DNA of 64,000 nucleotides from positions 186,001 through 250,000 of the forward strand of contig NZ_PXZO01000002.1 in NCBI RefSeq assembly GCF_003013475.1, read 5' to 3'. Shown in pieces: positions 34,688-41,602 of this stretch (positions within the stretch are counted from its first letter, which is position 1; each line of letters opens with the position of its first letter). Below the pieces are notes generated by a model. The model saw only the letters and a program-made list of their open reading frames with translations. It made no database searches and was not told where the DNA came from. This stretch comes from Brevibacillus porteri. Lineage in GTDB: Bacteria > Bacillota > Bacilli > Brevibacillales > Brevibacillaceae. The position numbers and the translations under genes were made by a program.

Positions 34688-35215
34688 ATGAAAGCGCTCT
34701 TAGTGATTGATGTGCAAAACGGAATTGTGAGTTGTGGAGATTACAAAGAGGAACTTTTTTTGATGGAACAGGTGATCAAAGATTTTAAAGAGAGCAATTG
34801 TCCTGTCATTTTTGTCCAGCATGTGGATGATGCAGAAGAAAGTCCCCTGAAAAGAGGCTCTATCGGTTCTGAAATACACTCTTCATTAAAAGACTATTCC
34901 GACTTCATCATTGAGAAGCAAACCCCTAGTTCTTTCTTCCAAACTGAACTCACACAGACTTTAGAAAAGCTAGGGGTCGATCATCTTTTTATCATTGGTT
35001 TTGAGACGGAATTTTGTTGTATGTTTACGGCGATCGCTGCCTATGATCGCGGATATAACGTGACGTTCATTAAGGACGCAACTGGAACAACCAATACCGC
35101 CGAATCATACAGCATGCAAGGATTAGACGTTAAACAGTTTGTAGGAACCGTTCTCCGTTGGTCAAGTGTCATTGAAGTAGTAAACTACACCGAGTACACT
35201 GAAAAATACAAGTGA
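34688..35215 (+). CDS. Isochorismatase-family cysteine hydrolase
   Basis: 175 residues with the family triad: Asp in ALLVIDVQNGIV, Lys in FIIEKQTPSSFFQT, and the nucleophile Cys in GFETEFCCMFTAIAAYDRGY. Such enzymes hydrolyse amides such as nicotinamide, ureides or related small molecules. True isochorismatases lack the Cys, so amidase or nicotinamidase-like activity is more likely. GAAGGAAGG precedes the ATG at 34688. A DoxX-like gene lies 142 bases downstream behind its own promoter. Confidence 0.85.
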   Translation: MKALLVIDVQNGIVSCGDYKEELFLMEQVIKDFKESNCPVIFVQHVDDAEESPLKRGSIGSEIHSSLKDYSDFIIEKQTPSSFFQTELTQTLEKLGVDHLFIIGFETEFCCMFTAIAAYDRGYNVTFIKDATGTTNTAESYSMQGLDVKQFVGTVLRWSSVIEVVNYTEYTEKYK

Positions 35216-35282
35216 TGTGAGCAGGTCGTACCTGTTATCCGAGGACTCGCAGATACACGATCCTTTGCAGAATGTTCAGTCA

Positions 35283-35311
35283 TTGCTATATGACAAAAGA
35301 TGTCATAATGG
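35283..35311 (+). promoter_or_regulatory. Promoter with operator in the spacer, DoxX-like gene
   Basis: TTGCTA (35283-35288) and TAATGG (35306-35311) are 17 bases apart. A perfect 6-5-6 inverted repeat, ATGACA-aaaga-TGTCAT (35290-35306), fills the spacer, the classic position for a repressor. DoxX-like genes in Bacillus are commonly under quinone- or thiol-sensing repressors. Confidence 0.5.
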
Positions 35312-35357
35312 GCGGTTTATACTGAATCCATCAACGAAACGATTGGAGGATTTCAGT

Positions 35358-35732
35358 ATGATAGGTCTGCGTATTTTTGCAAAATGGGTAATGATCGTAG
35401 GGTTGTGCTTGATGTTCCTTTCAGCTGGTATTTATAAGCTGATTGGACATCAAGAGACAACACTTGCTTTCCAAGCATTGGGGTTTCCCCATTGGTTCCA
35501 AGTTGTGATCGGTTTAGGTGAAGTGCTCGGCGGACTGGGCTTACTGATGAAAAAGTATGCGCGGTACGCCGCCTATACGCTCGCAGTGATTATGCTTGGT
35601 GCTACAATCACTCTTCTTTTACGCGGTGATATGACTACTGTAGCGATTCCGTTTGTCTTACTCCTTGTTTTCTTGCTTATCGGTCGCCAGAGTGGTAGCA
35701 AAAAACAGCCGAATAACGCTACGCCGATTTAA
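35358..35732 (+). CDS. DoxX-like membrane protein
   Basis: 124 residues with four membrane helices: WVMIVGLCLMFLSAGIYKLI, PHWFQVVIGLGEVLGGLGLL, YAAYTLAVIMLGATITLLLR and a last one before a basic tail. This is the DoxX/DUF4870-like pattern of small membrane proteins linked to quinone and thiol stress. The start is the ATG at 35358, with GGAGG at 35345-35349. The longer frame from 35217 runs through the promoter. It is likely controlled by the inverted repeat at 35290-35306. Confidence 0.78.
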   Translation: MIGLRIFAKWVMIVGLCLMFLSAGIYKLIGHQETTLAFQALGFPHWFQVVIGLGEVLGGLGLLMKKYARYAAYTLAVIMLGATITLLLRGDMTTVAIPFVLLLVFLLIGRQSGSKKQPNNATPI

Positions 35733-35751
35733 TCCGACTGCTCACAAAAAA

Positions 35752-35805
35752 GGCCGTCAGTTCCCACCCGTAGCCAGGTGAGGATCTGACGGCCTCCCGC
35801 TTTTT
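35752..35805 (+). terminator. Terminator of the DoxX-like gene
   Basis: GGCCGTCAG (35752-35760) pairs with CTGACGGCC (35786-35794), with T run after a short CT-rich gap. A-rich sequence on the other side makes it usable by the minus-strand gene too. Confidence 0.7.
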
Positions 35806-35821
35806 CTTCAAGCTCGTTCGT

Positions 35822-35992
35822 TTACAAATGCTTTTTTATAAAGTGTAAGAGGGTCTGACCTTGTGCGGTAAGAATCGCTCCCTTACCTTGGCATTTGGGA
35901 CATGATTCCTCTTGCTTGTTTTCATTCACTAGAGTCCCCTTGCCTTCGCATTCCCAGCAGGATTGCTCTAAGTCATCCATTGAAATCGTCAT
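35822..35992 (-). CDS. 56-residue zinc-finger protein (DnaJ/anti-TRAP-type CxxCxGxG)
   Basis: A short gene starting at ATG 35990-35992, about 10 bases after GAAAGGG. It contains CWECEGKGTL and CPKCQGKGAI, two CxxCxGxG motifs as in the DnaJ cysteine-rich domain and in anti-TRAP, so one zinc ion held by four Cys is expected. The C-terminal tail (TLLHFIKKHL) is amphipathic. Similar tiny proteins occur in Bacillales without known function. A trp-type regulator is possible, but no trp gene is near. Confidence 0.65.
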   Translation of the reverse strand: MTISMDDLEQSCWECEGKGTLVNENKQEESCPKCQGKGAILTAQGQTLLHFIKKHL

Positions 35993-36182
35993 GAGGCAAA
36001 ACCCTTTCCCTGCTAAAAATAACCGTACCTTGTCCTGATTTTAACACGAATTCGTCATGTTCTGCCAGCAAGTTCACTATCGCGATGGCTGGCTCTTCTT
36101 ATGTAGTAAAACAATTATTTATCACATACCCTTCTGCTCGAAATCATAGTAGGTAAAGATAGTAAAAAAGGAGGGATGACAT

Positions 36183-36392
36183 GTGGATCAAGAAAAAGTA
36201 ACCATCAAGATTAACGACAATGGATCAATTCGTGTGACTGGTGCAGTTGAATTGCTGGATGGAGCAGGCGACAAGTATGAAGTCGGTTCATCTTTTTCAC
36301 TCTGTAGATGCGGTCAATCCGAGAAGAAACCGTTCTGTGATGGCACGCATAAAAAAGTAGGTTTTGAAAGTGCACCACGGGCAAAAGCATGA
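36183..36392 (+). CDS. CDGSH iron-sulfur domain protein
   Basis: 69 residues ending in the CDGSH signature FSLCRCGQSEKKPFCDGTHK, which binds a 2Fe-2S cluster through three Cys and one His. Such small proteins are cytosolic redox or cluster carriers. The start is GTG at 36183, 7 bases after GGAGGG. The ATG two bases upstream is out of frame and closes quickly. Single gene with terminator at 36398. Confidence 0.88.
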   Translation: MDQEKVTIKINDNGSIRVTGAVELLDGAGDKYEVGSSFSLCRCGQSEKKPFCDGTHKKVGFESAPRAKA

Positions 36393-36397
36393 TTTGA

Positions 36398-36421
36398 AAG
36401 AGCGCAGATGCGCTCTTTTTT
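36398..36421 (+). terminator. Terminator of the CDGSH gene
   Basis: GAGCGCA pairs with TGCGCTC, with T run. The 250 bases that follow, up to 36670, show no gene I can support. Confidence 0.85.
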
Positions 36422-36670
36422 CACTTATCAATCACTTATGATGTAAATTTGTTTCCTCATTGGTATAATTTTGAAGAATCACGGCATTTTTAGGAGCAGT
36501 CTTATTTTTCATGATTGTCCAGATTCTCTAACATTCCGCAAGCCAAGTTCTCGTTTTGATTGACGGCGTTTATTTTTTATACCTACAATAATGACATTCC
36601 GATCCCATACGCTTTGACGAAGAACGATCCTTCGTTCAGTTATGCCTGACAAAGTTAGGAGTTCACAACC

Positions 36671-37654
36671 ATGTACGCACAAACAGTACGTTACGATCAA
36701 TTTGGCGAACCCCATGAAGTATTGAAGGTTGAACAGCGGCTGATTGAACCTCTTAAGCAAGATGAAATTTTGGTAAAAATGAGCGCACGTCCTATTAATC
36801 CTTCTGACGTCATTCCGATTCGTGGTGCCTACAAGCATCGCATCAACCTTCCCGCCATTCCTGGGTATGAGGGGGTTGGTACCGTTATGGATACAGGTCC
36901 TTTTGCTCCCCGCTCTCTTATCGGTAAACGTGTTCTGCCTTTGCGCGGTGAGGGTACATGGCAAGAATACGTAAAAACGACAGCCGAGCTAGCCATTGCG
37001 GTTCCCGATTCGATCCCAGATGATATCGCCTGTCGATTGTACATCAACCCCATCACTGCGTGGGTCATCTGCAATGAGACGCTTCAACTGTCTTCTCATC
37101 AGTTTTTGTTAGTCAATGCAGTCAACTCAGCCATTGGCCGTTTATTTATTCAGCTATCCGCTCTTTTTGGTTTTAAAGTGATCGCCATCGTCCGAAACGC
37201 AAGATATACCGAGGAGTTGATGCAACTTGGGGCGTGGCATGTCATCGACAGTTCACGTGTGTCTATTTATGATGCCATCATGAGTGTAACGAACGGACAA
37301 GGTGCTCATGCGTCTATTGATTCCATTGGCGGTCCAGACGGTTTAGATCTGGCGAAGTCTACACGTGCTGGCGGAATCTTCTTGTCGTTAGGTCTTTTAT
37401 CGGGAGTTCAAGTGGATTGGTCGATCATTTCGAAAGAGCTTGGCGTTCTCCCTCAACTATTTTTATTGCGCCACTGGATTCAACGAGTTTCCGTGTCTAC
37501 CTGGCACGAAACGTTTGAAAAAGTCATCGAGCTCGTTCAGAATGGGAAGCTCCTTTTAGCAGAGCCTGGAGAGAAATTTGCTTTGCATGATGTTAAAGAA
37601 GCAGTGCAATTTGCGGAGAGCCGTCAGCGTATGGGGAAAATCATCTTGGTGTAA
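36671..37654 (+). CDS. MDR-family oxidoreductase (quinone/enoyl reductase type)
   Basis: 327 residues of the zinc-free medium-chain dehydrogenase family, NADPH-dependent reduction of an enone, quinone or enoyl thioester. Catalytic-domain marks: LVKMSARPINPSDVIPIRGA and PGYEGVGTVMDTG. The nucleotide-binding turn is VNAVNSAIGRLFIQLSALFG, with Asn/Ala in place of the usual Gly. DSIGGPDGLDLAKSTRAGG follows. No structural zinc Cys cluster is seen. AGGAG precedes the ATG at 36671. It resembles the mitochondrial trans-2-enoyl-CoA reductase group. The substrate is unknown. Confidence 0.82.
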   Translation: MYAQTVRYDQFGEPHEVLKVEQRLIEPLKQDEILVKMSARPINPSDVIPIRGAYKHRINLPAIPGYEGVGTVMDTGPFAPRSLIGKRVLPLRGEGTWQEYVKTTAELAIAVPDSIPDDIACRLYINPITAWVICNETLQLSSHQFLLVNAVNSAIGRLFIQLSALFGFKVIAIVRNARYTEELMQLGAWHVIDSSRVSIYDAIMSVTNGQGAHASIDSIGGPDGLDLAKSTRAGGIFLSLGLLSGVQVDWSIISKELGVLPQLFLLRHWIQRVSVSTWHETFEKVIELVQNGKLLLAEPGEKFALHDVKEAVQFAESRQRMGKIILV

Positions 37655-37709
37655 TTGGTCCTATACGGCTCTCGTTCTGTAGGGATGTACAAGTGGTTTA
37701 CATAACATG

Positions 37710-37746
37710 AAGCCAAAAATGAGCGTATTCTCGCCCTTTTTGGCTT
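37710..37746 (+). terminator. Terminator of the oxidoreductase gene
   Basis: AGCCAAAAA pairs with TTTTTGGCT around a GC-containing loop. Confidence 0.6.
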
Positions 37747-37767
37747 TGACGAAACATAGGAGGTCCT

Positions 37768-38160
37768 ATGGCTAAACATGAAAAGATGTTTCTTGAAAAT
37801 TATGAATCAAAAGCCTCTGAATATCTGAACGATAAAGAAAAAGCATCAAATCTCCTAAAAAAAGCAATGAAAAAAGCAGATAAAAAAGCGATCGGAGATG
37901 CTTGGGAGAATTTACAGCTCCTCTTTCATATTTTCGGGGATTGGACGAGTGGAAAATATCGAACAATCCCTGTTAAATCCATATTGATGATTATTGGCGG
38001 GATTTTATACTTTGTTTCACCCATAGACGCCATCACAGATTTTATTCCTGTTGCTGGTTTACTAGATGACGCGACAATCATTGGATTGGTGTTTCGACAA
38101 GTGAGCAGCGACCTTACTCTGTACAAAGAGTGGAAAGAAAAAGATTTTTTACAGGAATAG
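37768..38160 (+). CDS. YkvA/DUF1232 membrane protein
   Basis: 130 residues. A charged helical N-terminal half with many Lys (KEKASNLLKKAMKKADKKA) leads to one or two hydrophobic segments holding the DUF1232 signature YFVSPIDAITDFIPVAGLLD followed by DATIIG. Proteins with this signature are widespread small membrane proteins without an assigned role. The ATG at 37768 follows AGGAGG closely. Single gene with a strong terminator at 38184. Confidence 0.82.
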   Translation: MAKHEKMFLENYESKASEYLNDKEKASNLLKKAMKKADKKAIGDAWENLQLLFHIFGDWTSGKYRTIPVKSILMIIGGILYFVSPIDAITDFIPVAGLLDDATIIGLVFRQVSSDLTLYKEWKEKDFLQE

Positions 38161-38183
38161 AGGAACAATCCATTCAATGGATA

Positions 38184-38215
38184 GTAGGAGAGTCTCTGTT
38201 CTCTCCTATTTTTTT
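38184..38215 (+). terminator. Terminator of the YkvA-like gene
   Basis: TAGGAGAG pairs with CTCTCCTA, followed by seven T. Confidence 0.85.
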
Positions 38216-38248
38216 ATCCGAATGATTCTAGTAGAGCGAGGTACTTTG

Positions 38249-38890
38249 ATGACGTTACCCGAGTATTTACATCATACATTTCCAACGTTATTGCTTAGAC
38301 CACCCTTGTTTTATAGCTGGGATATTGGAATCCGTTTTGAGCTCGGGGTGAACTACGCTTACCATAACGTTTATGAAAATTGCCCTTATTTACAGGGGGT
38401 TAATAGGCGAGCAATTACTTTATTTAAGACTTTACATGCACCTAACGATGACATCTATATCGTAGTGGATGTAAACGATTTTGGAGACGGTGGGGCTTTT
38501 AAGCGTAAATTGAACGCCTTTTCCAAGTATGTGAAGAATAAATCACTTTTGTATAAACTTAGGCAAAATACCATTCCTTATGTTTTTCCAGAAGACGATG
38601 AGAATGACGTCTATCGAACGCATCGGTTCTTCTTGAAGTGTAAGACGTCGGACTTTGCCTATGTTCCCATGATAAAAGCAATCTGCCATCAGGATATGGG
38701 ATTAAAACCACGTATTTTTCATCGCGTCTACTTTATCAATACGAGCAAACATACCATCTTTCACATCTATGACGATCGAGGCTGTGATTTATTAGCCACT
38801 TCTCCTGAAACAATCAGAGGGATATATGACAGCTATCCTCATTGGATATTAGATTATGACAGAGCCAAGATCGATCAGGTATTTTTGTAA
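38249..38890 (+). CDS. DUF3885 family protein
   Basis: 213 residues matching DUF3885: LLLRPPLFYSWDIGIRFELG near the N-terminus, IYIVVDVNDFGDGG, then ICHQDMGLKPRIFHRVYFIN and HIYDDRGCDLLATSPETIRG near the end. Members are cytosolic proteins of Bacillales with no known reaction, often near toxin or immunity genes, though none is adjacent here. The start is the ATG at 38249, 7 bases after GAGG. The upstream part of the frame overlaps the preceding terminator. Confidence 0.75.
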   Translation: MTLPEYLHHTFPTLLLRPPLFYSWDIGIRFELGVNYAYHNVYENCPYLQGVNRRAITLFKTLHAPNDDIYIVVDVNDFGDGGAFKRKLNAFSKYVKNKSLLYKLRQNTIPYVFPEDDENDVYRTHRFFLKCKTSDFAYVPMIKAICHQDMGLKPRIFHRVYFINTSKHTIFHIYDDRGCDLLATSPETIRGIYDSYPHWILDYDRAKIDQVFL

Positions 38891-38900
38891 ATGGAATCAG

Positions 38901-39818
38901 TTACGGCAACACATTTCCGGCAGAGCGATAGATGTCATACCACTCTTCTCGCGTCAAACGAATATGGGTCGCTTTCATGCACTCTTTCATTCGGTCGATA
39001 TTCGTCGTGCCAATGACAGGTTGCATGTTCGCCGGGTGCCGTAGAAGCCAAGCGATGGCGATTGTTGTGTTGGATACTTCATATCTAGCTGCCATTTCAT
39101 CGATTTTTTTGTTCAACTCAGGAAATTTCTCGTTCCCAAGGAAAGATCCTTCGAAAAATCCATACTGGAACGGCGACCAAGGCTGAATCGTAATATCATG
39201 CAGCCTGCAAAAGTCGAGTACACTGCCATCGCGGTTCACAGCCGAGTTGTTCTCCATATTGACGTTGAAGCCTTGCGAAATCATCGTCGCGTTCATAATG
39301 CTTAGTTGCAACTGGTTAGCGACGATTGGTTGCTTCACATACTTGTTTAACAGCTGGATCTGCATCGGATTTTGATTGGAGACGCCAAAGTGGCGTACTT
39401 TACCCGTGCTTTCCAGAAGATCGAACGCTTCCGCTACTTCTTCCGGCTCGACAAGAGTGTCTGGGCGATGCAGCAGCAATACATCTAAATATTCCGTTTT
39501 TAGACGTTGTAAAATGCCATCCACAGCATTCAAAATATATTCTTTGGAAAAGTCGAACATGCCGGGCCGAATGCCACATTTCGATTGCAAAAGGATACGC
39601 TCACGAACGCTAGGGCTCATCTGAATCGCTTCTGCAAATACTTCCTCACATCTGCCCTTCCCATAAATATCTGCATGGTCGAAGAAATTCGCACCTTCTT
39701 CAAGCGCCGTTTGTACGAAGCGCTCCGCTTGCGGCTTGTCTAATGACCCTATCCTCATGCACCCAATTGCGATGACTGGTACTTCTAACTTGCTCGTCCC
39801 GAGTGGTATGGTTCTCAT
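38901..39818 (-). CDS. Aldo/keto reductase
   Basis: 305 residues, NADPH-dependent reduction of an aldehyde or ketone. The catalytic tetrad is visible: Asp and Tyr in NFFDHADIYGKGRCEEVFAE, Lys in RILLQSKCGIRPG and His in LDVLLLHRPDTLVEP. The cofactor-binding end WLLRHPANMQPVIGTTNIDR is intact. It is closest in style to the YdhF group. GGAGG precedes the ATG at 39818. It converges with the DUF3885 gene 10 bases away. Confidence 0.9.
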   Translation of the reverse strand: MRTIPLGTSKLEVPVIAIGCMRIGSLDKPQAERFVQTALEEGANFFDHADIYGKGRCEEVFAEAIQMSPSVRERILLQSKCGIRPGMFDFSKEYILNAVDGILQRLKTEYLDVLLLHRPDTLVEPEEVAEAFDLLESTGKVRHFGVSNQNPMQIQLLNKYVKQPIVANQLQLSIMNATMISQGFNVNMENNSAVNRDGSVLDFCRLHDITIQPWSPFQYGFFEGSFLGNEKFPELNKKIDEMAARYEVSNTTIAIAWLLRHPANMQPVIGTTNIDRMKECMKATHIRLTREEWYDIYRSAGNVLP

Positions 39819-39929
39819 GTCAAACCTCCGATTCTAATAAGTGGGTCGTGCGATAGAGCAAAGAGCCTTCCCCAATTACCTGGAAGGACTCTTTGTTTGG
39901 TGTAACTTCCCTGTACACCCGTGATTCTT

Positions 39930-40229
39930 CTATTTTCGGTAGTAATATTTCGCCCATTCGTTGATGATTTGTTTTCTCGTCTTCGTCTTCGTCTTCGCCT
40001 TCACCTTAGGGACATCGCTTGTCTCCCAATCTCGAATAGCCTCTCGAAATGACTTGTAAAACCAGAAATCATTAATAATCCATGAGCAAAAAATTTTTCG
40101 ATACATGCGTCCCGCATGAATGCCAGAGCTGTATCTTCTTACAGCCTTACTTGCTAACCGTTTTGCAAACTTTTTACTTGGTCCAGTCTTGTCCTTTACA
40201 ACCGGGAACTTCTTATAACTTCTACTCAT
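39930..40229 (-). CDS. Small basic hypothetical protein
   Basis: 99 residues, strongly Lys/Arg-rich: MSRSYKKFPVVKDKTGPSKK, FAKRLASKAVRRYSSG, a Trp/Phe-rich middle (CSWIINDFWFYKSFREAIRD) and KAKTKTKTRKQIINEWAKYY. The opening MSRSYKK-P-V-KD is shared by a group of short Firmicute and phage-associated proteins of unknown role, probably nucleic-acid binding. The start is ATG at 40229, 6 bases after AGGAGG. A weak hairpin (about 39860-39895) lies after it. Confidence 0.6.
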   Translation of the reverse strand: MSRSYKKFPVVKDKTGPSKKFAKRLASKAVRRYSSGIHAGRMYRKIFCSWIINDFWFYKSFREAIRDWETSDVPKVKAKTKTKTRKQIINEWAKYYYRK

Positions 40230-40511
40230 CACTAACCTCCTTTTTGGGAAGTTAATGACCGTAATTCATCTCCTTCATCGCACACCCTCCTTCGGGTTTA
40301 TCTACATGAAAATACTCATGAACCACTTAAAAGTTTCGCTTGTTCCGTGAAAATAAAGTTTTAGACTAGAAAATCAAGTACTAGACTGATGGTAAATTAT
40401 TCAACTAATGGGCAAGGCATGTCCATTGTTCATGAAAGTAAACTTACAAAAAAGGGGATATTAAGTTATTTATGGAAATTCACCTAATGAAAAATATCTG
40501 GAGGAGATAAA

Positions 40512-41270
40512 ATGAGTGACATGGTAATAAATGAAACGAGTCAAAAACTCGACATAGGCGGAGTTAAACTATGTTTTAAATATTATGGTGAAATAAGTGA
40601 TTTTCCAACGGTGGTTTTTGATTCTGGTTATGGGTGCACATTAAACTACTGGAGTTCCATTAGTGCTGAAATTTCAAACCAAACAAGGATGTTCATTTAT
40701 GATAGAGCAGGTATAGGTGAAAGTGAAAGTGATGAGAGACCTCGACATAGTCAGCAAATCATTGAGAATCTTAGAAGCTTACTTCAGAAAGCAAACGTGT
40801 CCCCCCCTTATGTTTTGGTCGGGCACTCTTTTGGGGGATTGAATGTTCGACTATATGCAAGTACATATCCAGAAGAAGTTGCCGGAGTGATTTTATTAGA
40901 TCCATGTCATGAAGATCAAAATAGAATCATGGTTCCTTTATTTTCGGAAGAAGTTCAGGCAGAGTACTATAGTCAGTTTGTTCTTGAAGGCTCTATTCAA
41001 GAAATTGAAGAAAGCTTTGATCAAGCTCGAAAATCTAAATCACTTGGTAACAAGCCGCTCATTGTCGTATCAGGTACATTACAACCTCATCATAATCCTA
41101 AATCTATGTCTGCTTGGATTGCATTACATAAGGAGCTTACTAAATTATCAACCCGTAGTAAGCATATAATTGTTAAAAATGCCGGTCATGCAATTCATAT
41201 TGATCAGCCCAATGTTGTAGTCGATATCGTTAAAGACATGCTACTTTTATGTAAAGCTCAAAGTAATTGA
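40512..41270 (+). CDS. Alpha/beta-hydrolase
   Basis: 252 residues with the hydrolase core: the segment TVVFDSGYGCTLNYW after the first strand, the MFIYDRAGIGESESDERPRH loop, nucleophile elbow VLVGHSFGGLNVRLYASTYP, and catalytic His in KNAGHAIHIDQP. The substrate is unknown. GGAGGAG precedes the ATG at 40512. The gene and the 280 bases before it are visibly richer in A and T than their surroundings, which suggests recent acquisition beside the tRNA-Gly. The gap 40230-40511 shows no other gene. Confidence 0.8.
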   Translation: MSDMVINETSQKLDIGGVKLCFKYYGEISDFPTVVFDSGYGCTLNYWSSISAEISNQTRMFIYDRAGIGESESDERPRHSQQIIENLRSLLQKANVSPPYVLVGHSFGGLNVRLYASTYPEEVAGVILLDPCHEDQNRIMVPLFSEEVQAEYYSQFVLEGSIQEIEESFDQARKSKSLGNKPLIVVSGTLQPHHNPKSMSAWIALHKELTKLSTRSKHIIVKNAGHAIHIDQPNVVVDIVKDMLLLCKAQSN

Positions 41271-41332
41271 GGTCATTCGTTCATCAGTGTTTTCTTTGAT
41301 CGGATCAGTCTAAAACTTATTTGAACAAACAA

Positions 41333-41363
41333 GAAAAGAAAAGCCTTTGTAAGCAAAGGCTTT
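41333..41363 (-). terminator. Terminator after tRNA-Gly
   Basis: AGCCTTTG pairs with CAAAGGCT, followed on the minus strand by TTTTC runs. Confidence 0.75.
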
Positions 41364-41377
41364 TCTACCATTTCATA

Positions 41378-41451
41378 TGGAGCGGGTGATGGGAATCGAA
41401 CCCACGCCGCAGGCTTGGGAAGCCGGAGTTCTACCATTGAACTACACCCGC
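41378..41451 (-). tRNA. tRNA-Gly (anticodon CCC)
   Basis: A 74-base gene including encoded CCA. The acceptor GCGGGTG/CACCCGC is perfect. The D arm GTTCAATGGTAGAAC and the T arm GTGGG-TTCGATT-CCCAT are normal. The anticodon loop reads TTCCCAA, giving CCC after U33. The anticodon stem CCGGC/GCCTG has one C-U mismatch at the second pair. It reads GGG glycine codons. It lies between a foreign-looking hydrolase gene and the end of the biosynthetic cluster. Confidence 0.93.
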
Positions 41452-41550
41452 ATGATGTTATCGCATTCATTCCAACTGCTTCCAATTATATAACTGTCTG
41501 AATTGTTTGTCTAGCATATCCAATCGAATGGAGTCGTGCCACTCATGCAA

Positions 41551-41588
41551 GAAAAGACCGCCGGGTATCATCCCCGTACGGTCTTCTC
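41551..41588 (-). terminator. Terminator of the biosynthetic cluster
   Basis: AGACCG pairs with CGGTCT, extended by an inner GGGG/CCC pairing, with TTTTC following on the minus strand, just after the exporter stop. Confidence 0.7.
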
Positions 41589-41602
41589 TGCATGCTTTGC
41601 CA

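Noticed and set aside
36509-36964. A 151-residue minus-strand frame opposite the oxidoreductase start
   Set aside because: Most of it mirrors the oxidoreductase gene, it has no ribosome site and no recognisable domain.
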